DNA from: Weissella koreensis KCTC 3621
GTDB taxonomy: Bacteria > Bacillota > Bacilli > Lactobacillales > Lactobacillaceae
NCBI RefSeq assembly: GCF_000277645.1
Contig: NZ_AKGG01000016.1
Span: 62,001 to 126,000, forward strand
Reading direction: 5' to 3'
DNA length: 64,000 nt
The position numbers and the translations under genes were made by a program. Positions 7,748 through 19,410 of the stretch are shown piece after piece. Position 1 is the first letter of the stretch. Each line of letters begins with the position of its first letter. The notes beneath the pieces were generated by a model. That model was not told the DNA's origin. It ran no database searches and worked only from the letters and a program-made list of their open reading frames with translations.

Positions 7748-9361
7748 TTATTTATCATTTTCGCGGATCACAAACTTGCGACGTCCGGCTGGACGTGAAC
7801 CACGTTGTGAGCGATCCCCTGAACCAGTACGTGCACCACGATCGTATGACTTACGACGTTCTGAATCATGGCCACCACCATGGCTACCATTTTCTTCACG
7901 TCGACCACCACGTGCAGCACCACCATTACCAGAACCAGCAGAGCGTGAACCTCCACCACCGTTACCAGAACGTCGGTTTCCACCACGGTAATTACCGCGT
8001 GATCCACTACCACCACGTGATCCACCACGACCAAAGTGTTTGTTTGGTAATGGACGTTCGCGGGTCAAATCGAATTCAGCATCGATTTCAGAAATATTAG
8101 CTGAAGCAGCCAATGCAGCAGCAGCTAATGTCCGAACATCATACTTTTCTAATAATTCATCAACTTCAGCTGAAACCAAGTTAGCATCTACAGTTTTAAC
8201 AACTGCATCTACATCTTGGACTGCAGTCTTCATTCGAGCTGCAACAGCTTCTTCGTGTGAGTAAGGCTTTAATGCCAACATACGCTTCTTAGTAAGCTTT
8301 TCGATATCTTTTAGATAATCTAGTTCAGCATTTGTTACAAACGTAACTGAAGTTCCGTGAGAACCGGCACGACCTGTCCGACCAATTCGGTGAACATATG
8401 ATTCGGATTCTTGTGGAATATCAAAGTTATAAACGTGAGTAACTCCTGTAACATCCAATCCACGAGCAGCAACATCAGTTGCCACTAAGATTTGGATTTC
8501 ACCAGCTTTGAATGACTTCAAAACTTGTGTACGCTTTTGTTGAGTTAAGTCTCCATGAATTCCTGAAGCCTTAAATCCACGCAATTCCAAACCACGAGTT
8601 AATTCATCAACTCGGCGCTTAGTACGCCCAAACAAAATTGCTAACTTTGGTTGTTGAACAGCCAAAATGTTAGTCAAAGTATCAAACTTTTCGGGTTCAC
8701 GAACTCGAACGTAGTATTGATCAACCAAGTCTGTCGTCAATTCTTTGGCGGCTACTTGGATGTGTTCTGGTTCAGTCATGAATTGAACACCAATCCGCTT
8801 AATTGCAGATGGCATTGTTGCTGAGAACAATAATGTTTGACGTTCATCTGGAACGGCCTTCAAAATTGACTCAATATCTTCCAAGAATCCCATGTTTAAC
8901 ATTTCATCAGCTTCATCCAAAACTAATGTCCGAACATGTGAAAGGTCAATGGTTCCTCGACGGATGTGGTCAATTAAACGACCAGGTGTTCCAACGACGA
9001 TATCAACTCCGCGCTTCAAACCATCAATTTGGCGACGAATATCTGCCCCACCAAAGACGGCTTGTACGCGAACGCGCTTATCACGTCCTAATTTAAATAG
9101 TTCTTCTTGAGTTTGAATCGCTAATTCACGCGTTGGTGAAACTACCAAAGCTTGAACTTGACGACTGCTATCAATCATCTCTAAAATTGGCAATCCAAAC
9201 GCAGCTGTTTTACCAGTTCCGGTTTGAGCTTGACCGATGACATCCTTACCGGCAAGCGTTAAGGGAATTGTTTCGGCTTGAATTGGTGTTGCCTCGACAT
9301 AACCATGTTTTTCAATGGCTGTAAGTAGGTCTTTTGTGAGACCTAATTCTGAAAACTTCAA
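7748..9361 (-). CDS. cshA: DEAD-box RNA helicase CshA
   Basis: An ATP-dependent RNA helicase of ribosome assembly, mRNA turnover and cold adaptation. All helicase motifs are present in order: TPIQAETIP (Q), AQTGTGKT (I), PTRELAIQ, TPGRLIDH, LDEADEML (II), SAT (III), VATDVAARGLDV (V) and HRIGRTGRAG (VI). The last 110 residues are a Gly/Arg/Ser-rich RGG tail that should bind RNA. The frame is open further upstream to an ATG at 9493, but the residues so added match no helicase N-terminus. GGAGGAAG sits correctly before a TTG at 9361 that gives MKFSELGL, the family start. The chosen product is 537 aa. The 130 bases upstream of that TTG would then be a 5' leader, as is common for cold-responsive helicases. 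Confidence 0.93.
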   Translation of the reverse strand: MKFSELGLTKDLLTAIEKHGYVEATPIQAETIPLTLAGKDVIGQAQTGTGKTAAFGLPILEMIDSSRQVQALVVSPTRELAIQTQEELFKLGRDKRVRVQAVFGGADIRRQIDGLKRGVDIVVGTPGRLIDHIRRGTIDLSHVRTLVLDEADEMLNMGFLEDIESILKAVPDERQTLLFSATMPSAIKRIGVQFMTEPEHIQVAAKELTTDLVDQYYVRVREPEKFDTLTNILAVQQPKLAILFGRTKRRVDELTRGLELRGFKASGIHGDLTQQKRTQVLKSFKAGEIQILVATDVAARGLDVTGVTHVYNFDIPQESESYVHRIGRTGRAGSHGTSVTFVTNAELDYLKDIEKLTKKRMLALKPYSHEEAVAARMKTAVQDVDAVVKTVDANLVSAEVDELLEKYDVRTLAAAALAASANISEIDAEFDLTRERPLPNKHFGRGGSRGGSGSRGNYRGGNRRSGNGGGGSRSAGSGNGGAARGGRREENGSHGGGHDSERRKSYDRGARTGSGDRSQRGSRPAGRRKFVIRENDK

Positions 9362-9597
9362 AATCTTCCTCCAATTGCGATAAATTTCGTATCGCGTACT
9401 AAATGAAAATACTTTGAACAAAGCGCCAACCTGGTCACAATCCGGTGACTTAATAACGAATTGACTTCTGGCAAAGTATTTTTTACAACCCATTTAGCTT
9501 ACCTTTTTTATTAACAAATTACAAGCTATTTTAAAATTTAGACTTAGGATAATAGATCATTTTAAATTGAATATCCAGCCACATTTGCGTTATATAC

Positions 9598-9636
9598 AAA
9601 AAGAGACCGTTTCCAAAAATAAACAGCCTCTTTTTT
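9598..9636 (-). terminator. Terminator of murA (possibly bidirectional)
   Basis: AGAGACCGTTT (9602-9612) and AAACAGCCTCT (9621-9631) pair over 11 positions with two G-U wobbles, with T runs on both sides. Confidence 0.75.
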
Positions 9637-9646
9637 TATTTATTTT

Positions 9647-10924
9647 TTATTGCATTGGTTCATCTGTTTCTACAATTCGAATATCCCCATTTAATTGAGT
9701 TATTTTATGAATCAAACGATCGTAACCACGTAAAATGTGTTCTGAGTTATTAATGACTGTTTCACCTTCTGACATTAATCCGCCAATAACAAGTGCTGCT
9801 CCAGCACGAATTTCAGCAGCTGCAACTACATTTCCTGATAATTGTGTACTAGGTCGAATTGCAATCAAACCATGCGCATAATTATCAATATCCATTCCCA
9901 ACTTGTTCAATTCTGGAATATGACGAGTCCGTTCTGGATAAATCTCTTCCGTAATCAGACTTTCTTCATCAGCTAATGTTAACAAAGGCGTAATTGGTTG
10001 TTGCAAATCAGTTGCAAACCCTGGGAAAGGAGTTGTCTTAATTTTAATTGCATTAAACTTTTCCGTCTTAGGAACATAAATACTATCTTCTCTTACATCT
10101 AGATCAACCCCTGCTTCAACCATTTTCGCAATAAAAGCCTCTAAATGTTCTGGAATTATATTTTTAACTAAAACTCCATCCCCTTGTGCAGCTGCCATTG
10201 AAAGATAAGTCCCTGCCTCGATTCGATCTGGAATAATAGTATGAACGTTGTTCGAAATTAATCGTTCAACTCCTACAATACGAATTGTATCCGTTCCAGC
10301 CCCCCTAATTTTAGCACCCATATTATTTAAAAAGGTTACCAAATCAGTAATTTCTGGTTCCTTAGCGGCATTTTCTAGAATCGTAGTTCCTTCAGCTTTA
10401 ACGGCTGCTAAAATTGTGTTAACCGTAGCTCCTACCGAAACCATATCCATATAGATACGTGTCCCATGCAACCCATTTGGAGCTGTAATACGTACAGTAT
10501 CATTGTCATATTCGACTTCCGCACCTAGAGCTTCAAATCCCTTAACATGCTGATCAATTGGACGAGGGCCAATATTATCGCCACCAGGGAACGTTACAAC
10601 GGCACGTCCAAAACGACCTAACAATGATCCCATGAAATAATATGAAGCTCGGAGACTTTTAATCGCCGTTGATGGTAACTCAGCTTCTACAATTCCTGTT
10701 GGATCAATCATTAATTCTCCATTAGAAAAACTTGATTGTACATTCATTGAACGCATAATAATTTGGAGATTATAAACATCCAAAATATCTGGTACACTAT
10801 CAAAATTAACAACTGAATCCGCCAAAATTGATGCCGGAATCAAAGCAACGGTTGAGTTTTTTGCCCCACCAATCGTTACTTCCCCACTTAATCGGCGACC
10901 GCCGTGAATAATTAACTTTTTCAT
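9647..10924 (-). CDS. murA: UDP-N-acetylglucosamine 1-carboxyvinyltransferase with Asp in place of the catalytic Cys
   Basis: MurA adds enolpyruvate from PEP to UDP-GlcNAc, the first committed step of peptidoglycan synthesis. It has 425 residues and the EPSP-synthase fold, with GGAKNSTVALIPASILAD (residues 19-36) and ATDLQQPITPLLTLA. The active-site loop reads FPGGDNIGPRPIDQH: residue 116, at the place of Cys115 in E. coli MurA, is aspartate. Asp at this position is known in some natural MurA enzymes (for example Mycobacterium tuberculosis). It keeps activity but removes the thiol that fosfomycin alkylates. Firmicutes often have two murA genes, and only this one is in the window. It is monocistronic, with the pyrG terminator upstream and its own downstream. 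Confidence 0.93.
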   Translation of the reverse strand: MKKLIIHGGRRLSGEVTIGGAKNSTVALIPASILADSVVNFDSVPDILDVYNLQIIMRSMNVQSSFSNGELMIDPTGIVEAELPSTAIKSLRASYYFMGSLLGRFGRAVVTFPGGDNIGPRPIDQHVKGFEALGAEVEYDNDTVRITAPNGLHGTRIYMDMVSVGATVNTILAAVKAEGTTILENAAKEPEITDLVTFLNNMGAKIRGAGTDTIRIVGVERLISNNVHTIIPDRIEAGTYLSMAAAQGDGVLVKNIIPEHLEAFIAKMVEAGVDLDVREDSIYVPKTEKFNAIKIKTTPFPGFATDLQQPITPLLTLADEESLITEEIYPERTRHIPELNKLGMDIDNYAHGLIAIRPSTQLSGNVVAAAEIRAGAALVIGGLMSEGETVINNSEHILRGYDRLIHKITQLNGDIRIVETDEPMQ

Positions 10925-11332
10925 TACAAAACCTCAAGACATTTAAATGACTACTACATCAATTAAATAATTCATTATAATTTTTATTTAACTGGCCAGT
11001 TTCACTGCGATCCTTAACCATCTTTATTTTAATTCAACTAATAATATTAATGTTGTTATGAAACATGTTGAAAATTATTAACACACATCAGTATTTTAAA
11101 TAATCACTTTCATTAGAAAAGCGTGTTTTACACTTATCTTATTCAATTACTCGTTTCTTATTTTACAATATAATTACAATAGTAACAACCTGTAACTTAA
11201 AAAGTAATATTACAATATTTTCAATCAAAATCTATTAATGTCAATAATAATATTCATTTTATATTAATTAATCTTGTTGTTGCCTTAAATATCTCTGCAA
11301 ATTCTTGCTATTGAAAATTTTCATATTTATAT
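10925..11332. other. AT-rich intergenic region, no gene seen
   Basis: About 400 bases between murA and the pyrG terminator. It should hold the murA promoter, but no well-spaced -35/-10 pair stands out among many AT-rich candidates. No reading frame, repeat or convincing RNA structure was found. Confidence 0.5.
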
Positions 11333-11368
11333 AAAAAAAGGCGAATCATCAAAATTCATCGCCTTTTT
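11333..11368 (-). terminator. Terminator of pyrG
   Basis: AAAGGCGA (11337-11344) pairs with TCGCCTTT (11359-11366), with a T7 tract on the minus strand. The plus-strand side also has T, so it may work both ways. Confidence 0.85.
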
Positions 11369-11381
11369 AAAAATTTTAATA

Positions 11382-12995
<1,614 letters not shown>

Positions 12996-13050
12996 CTAAA
13001 CGCAATTTCTACGTACTAATTCGTGTGCCATATTTTTTATTGTTAAATCA

Positions 13051-13086
13051 ATAAAACTCCCGTTGCTATGTTAGCATTAGGAGTCT
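13051..13086 (-). terminator. pyrG leader attenuator hairpin
   Basis: On the minus strand ACTCC-TAA-TGCTA-ACA-TAGCA-ACG-GGAGT forms a terminator stem followed by TTTATT. Its 5' arm is C/U-rich (GACUCCU), so a leader lengthened with extra G residues at its start could pair with it and prevent termination, as shown for B. subtilis pyrG. Confidence 0.65.
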
Positions 13087-13122
13087 AATAGTTAATTTAA
13101 CCGTTCTTGTAAACAAACAAGA

Positions 13123-13163
13123 GCCCGGGACTTTATTATACATGATAATAAATCAAATGTCAA
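13123..13163 (-). promoter_or_regulatory. pyrG promoter with GGGC start for reiterative transcription
   Basis: The -35 TTGACA (plus-strand 13158-13163) and -10 TATAAT (13135-13140) are both consensus with a 17-base spacer. Nine bases after the -10 the transcript can begin GGGCTC, matching the conserved start of Gram-positive pyrG leaders, where low CTP makes the polymerase add extra G residues. The -35 lies six bases after the rpoE stop. Confidence 0.75.
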
Positions 13164-13168
13164 AGACA

Positions 13169-13762
13169 TTACTTTTCAATGTCCCCTGATCCATAATCAT
13201 CATCGACGTCTTTGCCAATTCCAGAGATATCGTCACCAATACCATTTGAAACTTCAAATTCATCACTTTTGGCGACCGCGTCGTCATCGTCGTCATCATC
13301 TGTCTCAACTTCAACATCAACAGTTGCAACAGTTTCATCAGCTGGTGTTGGTTCTTCTTCGAAGTCATCTTCTTCAGGATCATCATCCCAGCCAACAACA
13401 TCATCGTCATCGGTATCCAACAAAGCCGCAGCTTTCTTAGTTGCCTTCTTTTTCTTCTTTGTGGCAGCTTCTTCTTCAAGGTCCAAATGGATTTCTTCAT
13501 TAATTGAATCAAATGGATACCATGAACGAAGTCCCCAAACATTATCACCCAAAGAAATAAAAGATCCGTCGATATTTAAATCTGTATAAAATTGTGATGT
13601 TCGCTTTTCGAGCTCATCGGCGCTCTGACCAATATATTCTGATACTTGTTTCAATAAATCATAAAAATCAACAGTCTCATGACGCTCGTGTAGTATCTCA
13701 CGTGCCACTTCGATCATTGAAAGTTCTGATTTTTTCTGATTGTCAAATTTTGATAATGCCAA
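13169..13762 (-). CDS. rpoE: RNA polymerase delta subunit
   Basis: Delta is a Gram-positive RNA polymerase accessory protein that speeds recycling and lowers non-specific binding. The N-terminal folded HARE-HTH domain (SELSMIEVAREILHERHETV.., to about residue 90) is followed by a Lys-rich patch (KKKKKATKK) and a long, disordered Asp/Glu-rich tail, the family's usual plan. The frame also opens at a GTG at 13771, but the ribosome binding site AAAGG is only two bases from that GTG and eleven from the TTG at 13762, so the TTG is preferred (197 aa). Its promoter lies in the 77-bp repeat copy upstream. pyrG follows under its own promoter. Confidence 0.9.
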   Translation of the reverse strand: MALSKFDNQKKSELSMIEVAREILHERHETVDFYDLLKQVSEYIGQSADELEKRTSQFYTDLNIDGSFISLGDNVWGLRSWYPFDSINEEIHLDLEEEAATKKKKKATKKAAALLDTDDDDVVGWDDDPEEDDFEEEPTPADETVATVDVEVETDDDDDDDAVAKSDEFEVSNGIGDDISGIGKDVDDDYGSGDIEK

Positions 13763-13797
13763 ATCACGCACATCCTTTCAAGGGTTTACTATTAATT

Positions 13798-13874
13798 AAT
13801 AGTACTTTATTTCATTAAATTATTCAATGATTAATCCTAAATTTAAGAATCAATTCCTATCAAAGCACCATTAT
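13798..13874. repeat. Left copy of the 77-bp direct repeat flanking the polysaccharide cluster
   Basis: This stretch matches 24784-24860 at 64 of 77 positions without gaps (counted by eye), in the same orientation. Read on the minus strand it encodes NGALIGI and a stop, the end of the HD phosphohydrolase, followed by a promoter. Here it is only a fragment, sitting between rmlD (stop at 13878) and rpoE. It looks like a gene 3' end duplicated when the cluster was acquired. Confidence 0.8.
13799..13827 (-). promoter_or_regulatory. Promoter of rpoE
   Basis: The -35 TTGAAT (plus-strand 13822-13827) and -10 TACTAT (13799-13804) are 17 bases apart, about 40 bases before the rpoE start. The same promoter is found in the other repeat copy. 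Confidence 0.6.
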
Positions 13875-13877
13875 TAT

Positions 13878-14714
13878 TTATATCTCAGATAAGAAAGTTG
13901 CTAATGCATCACGCCAAGTTGGTATCTCAAAACCAGTCAACTTCGCTTTCTCTAAACTCATTACCGAATGCTTTGGGCGATACGCTTTTTGTGGAAACTG
14001 ATCACTAGTAACCGGCGTAACTTCAACTGGCAAATTTTTCAAAATTTCTTCAGCAAATTCAAACCAAGTGGCAGTATCATCATTTGATAAATTATAAATA
14101 CCATATTCTGATTTAGAGTTAATCAAATGTAGCATAAATTCTGCTAGTGTCCTTGTCCATGTTGGTCGCCCCAGCTGATCATTTACCACTGTTAATTTAG
14201 GATGGTTCTCTGCCAATCTCTTCATTGTATAAACGAAATTAGGCCCAAACTCACCAAATACCCAACTTGTTCGAACTATATAAGACGAAGCACCACTCTC
14301 AATAACAGCTAATTCACCAGCTAATTTAGCACGTCCATAAGCGTTTTTGGGATTTACTGAATCCGTCTCTTGATATTCATCATTATTCATTCCATCAAAG
14401 ACATAATCTGTAGAAACAGCAACCAATTTAGCATTATATTGTTTAGCAGCGTCAGCAATATTTTTTGTACCTTCTACGTTAACTTTCCAATTAAGAGAAC
14501 GTCCTTCATCTTCTGCCAAATCAACTTTTGTATAAGCAGCAGCATGTAGTACTACATCTGGTTTTTCTGTTTCAAAAACACTCATAACTGCGAGACGATC
14601 AGTAATATCTAACTCATTAGAATCAAATGCCACAAATGTCAGGTTTCGCTCCTTCAAAATTTTTTGTAATTCTTGGCCTAGCTGTCCATGAGCTCCTGTA
14701 ATTAAATACTTCAT
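13878..14714 (-). CDS. rmlD: dTDP-4-dehydrorhamnose reductase
   Basis: RmlD reduces dTDP-4-keto-L-rhamnose to dTDP-L-rhamnose with NAD(P)H, the last step of the rhamnose donor pathway. It has 278 residues and is an extended SDR. The nucleotide-binding motif is LITGAHGQLGQEL (residues 4-16), the catalytic Thr/Tyr/Lys region is AVSTDYVFDG with NAYGRAKLAGE, and the C-terminal PTWRDAL region is typical. GGAGG lies before the ATG. It is the last gene of the cluster and follows rmlB after 42 bases that hold a terminator-like hairpin. Confidence 0.95.
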   Translation of the reverse strand: MKYLITGAHGQLGQELQKILKERNLTFVAFDSNELDITDRLAVMSVFETEKPDVVLHAAAYTKVDLAEDEGRSLNWKVNVEGTKNIADAAKQYNAKLVAVSTDYVFDGMNNDEYQETDSVNPKNAYGRAKLAGELAVIESGASSYIVRTSWVFGEFGPNFVYTMKRLAENHPKLTVVNDQLGRPTWTRTLAEFMLHLINSKSEYGIYNLSNDDTATWFEFAEEILKNLPVEVTPVTSDQFPQKAYRPKHSVMSLEKAKLTGFEIPTWRDALATFLSEI

Positions 14715-14726
14715 ATTAATTCCTCC

Positions 14727-14753
14727 GAAAAAAAGTCAGCTTTCGCTGACTTT
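14727..14753 (-). terminator. Intercistronic hairpin between rmlB and rmlD
   Basis: On the minus strand AAAGTCAGC-GAAA-GCTGACTTT is a perfect 9-bp stem with a GAAA tetraloop, followed by T7. It lies before rmlD inside the otherwise continuous operon. It would reduce, or end, transcription into rmlD. Confidence 0.75.
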
Positions 14754-14756
14754 AAA

Positions 14757-16401
<1,645 letters not shown>

Positions 16402-16407
16402 ATATTT

Positions 16408-17280
16408 CTAACCCTCTTCCTCAACAATTTTTAACAAATATTGTCCATAATCATTTTTCTTTAACGGTTGTGCCAATTTTTCTAATTGAACAATATCAAT
16501 ATAACCCATGCGATAAGCAATCTCTTCAAGTGAAGCCACTTTTAAATTCTGTTGCTTTTGAATCGTTGCAATAAATGATGAAGCTTCTAACAATGAATCA
16601 TGGGTTCCAGTATCTAACCAAGCATACCCACGCCCCATTACCTGAACTTCTAGGTCACCTCGGTCAAGATAGGCTTGATTAATATCAGAAATTTCAATTT
16701 CTCCACGATCTGATGGCTTAACCTCACTAGCAATTTTAACAACGTCATTATCATAGAAATATAGACCAGTCACGGCATAATTAGACTTTGGTTGATCCGG
16801 CTTTTCAACAATTGATAAAGCCTTCCCGTTTTCGTCAAAATCTACTACCCCAAACCGTTCTGGGTCTTTAACCTGATATCCAAATACTGTAGCCCCTGAT
16901 TTTTTAGTAGCTGCTTCTTGTAATTGCTTTGAAAGACCAGCACCATAGAAGATATTGTCTCCTAATACCAAAGCAACATTATCATTACCAATAAAATCTG
17001 CTCCAATAATAAAAGCGTCTGCTAAGCCGCGTGGCTCATCTTGAATTGCATACTGAATATCTAAACCGATATTATGACCATCACCGAATAATTCTTGGAA
17101 CTGGTCAACGTATTCTGGTGTCGAAATTAATAATATCTCTTTAATTCCTGCTAGCATTAACACTGATAGTGGATAATAAATCATTGGTTTGTCATAAATA
17201 GGCACAAGTTGTTTACTTGTTGCCTTAGTAATTGGATAAAGACGTGTTCCGGATCCTCCGGCTAGGATAATACCTTTCAT
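16408..17280 (-). CDS. rmlA: Glucose-1-phosphate thymidylyltransferase
   Basis: RmlA couples glucose-1-phosphate to dTTP to give dTDP-glucose, the entry step of rhamnose donor synthesis. The nucleotidyltransferase signature [25 protein letters not shown] starts directly at the ATG at 17280, which has GAAAGG upstream. The frame is open a further 16 codons to 17328, but these match nothing. At 290 residues it has the expected length. Later motifs include [14 protein letters not shown] [12 protein letters not shown] and LGDNIFYG. It opens the rmlACBD block. This block appears less AT-rich than the glycosyltransferase genes upstream. Confidence 0.95.
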   Translation of the reverse strand: MKGIILAGGSGTRLYPITKATSKQLVPIYDKPMIYYPLSVLMLAGIKEILLISTPEYVDQFQELFGDGHNIGLDIQYAIQDEPRGLADAFIIGADFIGNDNVALVLGDNIFYGAGLSKQLQEAATKKSGATVFGYQVKDPERFGVVDFDENGKALSIVEKPDQPKSNYAVTGLYFYDNDVVKIASEVKPSDRGEIEISDINQAYLDRGDLEVQVMGRGYAWLDTGTHDSLLEASSFIATIQKQQNLKVASLEEIAYRMGYIDIVQLEKLAQPLKKNDYGQYLLKIVEEEG

Positions 17281-17388
17281 CAGTTCTACCTTTCTTAACC
17301 TCGTAAGATAATTCTTGTTAGCAATCATCTAAATAAATGACATAAATATACTGAACATAATTTTAATTATGTATGATAGTTTTAATTA

Positions 17389-18375
17389 TCAATTAACCTT
17401 TAATTCTTCCTTAGAAAATTTAATTAAAAAAGTACAATTAAGCAAACTTAAATTCGGATTATTACGCGACAATACTTTTCTAATTGGTAATAATACTTTC
17501 ATTTTTGTTATATAATTTTTACTATTTACATATTTATCAATAATCATCACTAATTTTTTGTTTTTATCTGTCACATTATTTTTAAATAATGTTCCAGCAA
17601 GATAAAAGTTTAGTATTTGTTGCTTCTTACTCGTTCTCATTTTATTTAGGTGCAATAATTTATATACTATACTTATAGGTTTAAAATGTGCTCCCACAAC
17701 ATTATTTCCATGTTGTCTATAATTCACTAATGGCTCATCAATAAATTCTAAACTACCAGTCATAGCTACTAACAAACCTATAAATGAATCATGCATATTT
17801 ACCTTATCAAAAATTTTTTCATTTACTTCATTAACATATTCTACTGTTTTTTTATTTATAGCAAAACTAGCTCCAGTTACCAAATATCGATTTAATAAGT
17901 TTGGTAATACGTCTTTATCTTGACCAATAGATGTATTTTCCTTCATTCTCTTACCAATGCTAACACCGTTAGCATCAGCCACCCATAAGTCAGAGTAGAC
18001 ACCGACTGGAATATTATTTTCATGAAGGCTAAATACTTCTAAAAACTTATCCAATTTATTTGGTAGCCATATATCATCTTGATCAGAGAAAAAATAATAA
18101 TCTCCATCAACTAATTTAAGTAATTTAAAAAAAGACTGTTTAACTCCTATATTAGGATTGTTTTTATCTACTTGATTTACAATATCGGGATAATTATTAA
18201 CATATTTATCAATAATATCTTGTGTATTATCTTTAGACCCATCATCCCGTATATATATTTTTAAATCAAATTTTTGATTATCAAACTTTTGATTTAAAAT
18301 ACTATCTAATTGATTTTCTAAATAACGATCTCCGTTATAGGTAGACATAACAACAGATACTTTTGATCTATTCAT
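17389..18375 (-). CDS. Family 2 glycosyltransferase, rhamnosyltransferase-like
   Basis: A cytoplasmic GT-A glycosyltransferase that should add a sugar from a nucleotide donor to the lipid-linked repeat unit. It has SVVMSTYNGDRYLENQLDSIL at the start, IRDDGSKDNT, and the metal-binding FFSDQDDIWLPNKLD. This set is common in rhamnosyltransferases of surface polysaccharide clusters, and the rml genes next to it fit that donor. The ATG at 18375 is preferred over a TTG one codon earlier because GGAAAGG lies eight bases before it (328 aa). The base composition is clearly more AT-rich than in rmlACBD. Confidence 0.85.
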   Translation of the reverse strand: MNRSKVSVVMSTYNGDRYLENQLDSILNQKFDNQKFDLKIYIRDDGSKDNTQDIIDKYVNNYPDIVNQVDKNNPNIGVKQSFFKLLKLVDGDYYFFSDQDDIWLPNKLDKFLEVFSLHENNIPVGVYSDLWVADANGVSIGKRMKENTSIGQDKDVLPNLLNRYLVTGASFAINKKTVEYVNEVNEKIFDKVNMHDSFIGLLVAMTGSLEFIDEPLVNYRQHGNNVVGAHFKPISIVYKLLHLNKMRTSKKQQILNFYLAGTLFKNNVTDKNKKLVMIIDKYVNSKNYITKMKVLLPIRKVLSRNNPNLSLLNCTFLIKFSKEELKVN

Positions 18376-18417
18376 CAACTTAACCTTTCCAATTACCTAA
18401 TTATTTTATTCGATATA

Positions 18418-19407
18418 TTATTTAATACTTATATCTGATCGATCATCTTCACTTATATTTAATCTTTTGTGTAACATATCACTATATTTATTTATAACTG
18501 TGTCTGTTACATAATTTTGATCATGCTCATGAAACGCATCCATATCTCTAGCCAATCTATCAGAACTACCATTATCGGCATATCCACGTTTACTTTTTTT
18601 TATAAATTCTTCCAGTGATTTAGAGTAATAATGATTTATTCTAATTTTATTTTTAGAAGCAGGTAAAGCATAAATTTTTGTGTGATAAGGATAGCTCCAT
18701 ATTCGTTTTCCATTTTCATCAATAGTTTTCCCAATTACGTTAGCCCAGTGAGGTAAAACAACATTCATAACTAATCTTGGATTTAAAATGGGTTTATAGT
18801 CTGCTATAAAATCTGATCTAGCATGATATTTGAAATTATCAGTTACTAAACCTTCTTGCTTCTTTTTAAAACCATTTGATCCATATATCAACCAACCAAC
18901 TAAAATTTGGGAAAACGATTTATCCAAGGAATTAATCATGTCTAAAATATTTTCTTTCTCAACAGGAACAATAAATTCATCGGCATCAATAATTGCCAAC
19001 CATCGAACATCATTTTTATATTGATCAATAGCTTCGTTATAAACAGATAATTGTTTCTTTTTTCCTTTTATAAACTTATATTTTACTAATCCCTGATCAA
19101 TATACGGTTGCAAAACTTCTATAATGTTATCACTTGATTCGTTATCATATAAATAGAAAACGTCAACACCAACCAATTTATGAAATTCAATCCATTCCTT
19201 TAAGTAAGGTGCTTCATTTTTAATTATTGCTACAACGCCTAACTGATTTTCAAATTCTTCAAATCTATTATTCTCACGAACACGTTGATGAACTTTATAT
19301 AATCCATATTTTTTTAAATGTTTTAAATGACGTAAAAAACCTATACCATCACCTATTCTCTTTAATATAATTCTCTTAACTTTGGGCATTTCTTGTTTAT
19401 ATCTCAT
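18418..19407 (-). CDS. Glycosyltransferase family 92-like protein
   Basis: The central region reads VVAIIKNEAPYLKEWIEFHKLVG with VFYLYDNESSDN and a DXD-type motif LAIIDADEFIVP. This is the DUF23/GT92 pattern of GT-A glycosyltransferases. The 329-residue protein lacks obvious membrane segments and should act in the cytoplasm on the lipid-linked oligosaccharide. The sugar donor is not known: GT92 founders in animals transfer galactose, but bacterial members are poorly characterised. Three bases separate it from the flippase gene upstream, so they are translated from one mRNA. The start used has no strong ribosome binding site, and a second Met lies six codons further in. Confidence 0.75.
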   Translation of the reverse strand: MRYKQEMPKVKRIILKRIGDGIGFLRHLKHLKKYGLYKVHQRVRENNRFEEFENQLGVVAIIKNEAPYLKEWIEFHKLVGVDVFYLYDNESSDNIIEVLQPYIDQGLVKYKFIKGKKKQLSVYNEAIDQYKNDVRWLAIIDADEFIVPVEKENILDMINSLDKSFSQILVGWLIYGSNGFKKKQEGLVTDNFKYHARSDFIADYKPILNPRLVMNVVLPHWANVIGKTIDENGKRIWSYPYHTKIYALPASKNKIRINHYYSKSLEEFIKKSKRGYADNGSSDRLARDMDAFHEHDQNYVTDTVINKYSDMLHKRLNISEDDRSDISIK

Positions 19408-19410
19408 ACT

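Noticed and set aside
7776..8264. Several overlapping open frames on both strands inside the cshA 3' end
   Set aside because: They are by-products of the repetitive Gly/Arg/Ser codons of the RGG tail; translations are low-complexity and unlike proteins.
13153..13589. Open frames opposite and out of frame with the rpoE tail
   Set aside because: They mirror the Asp/Glu-rich codons of delta and have Ser- or Leu-rich low-complexity translations.
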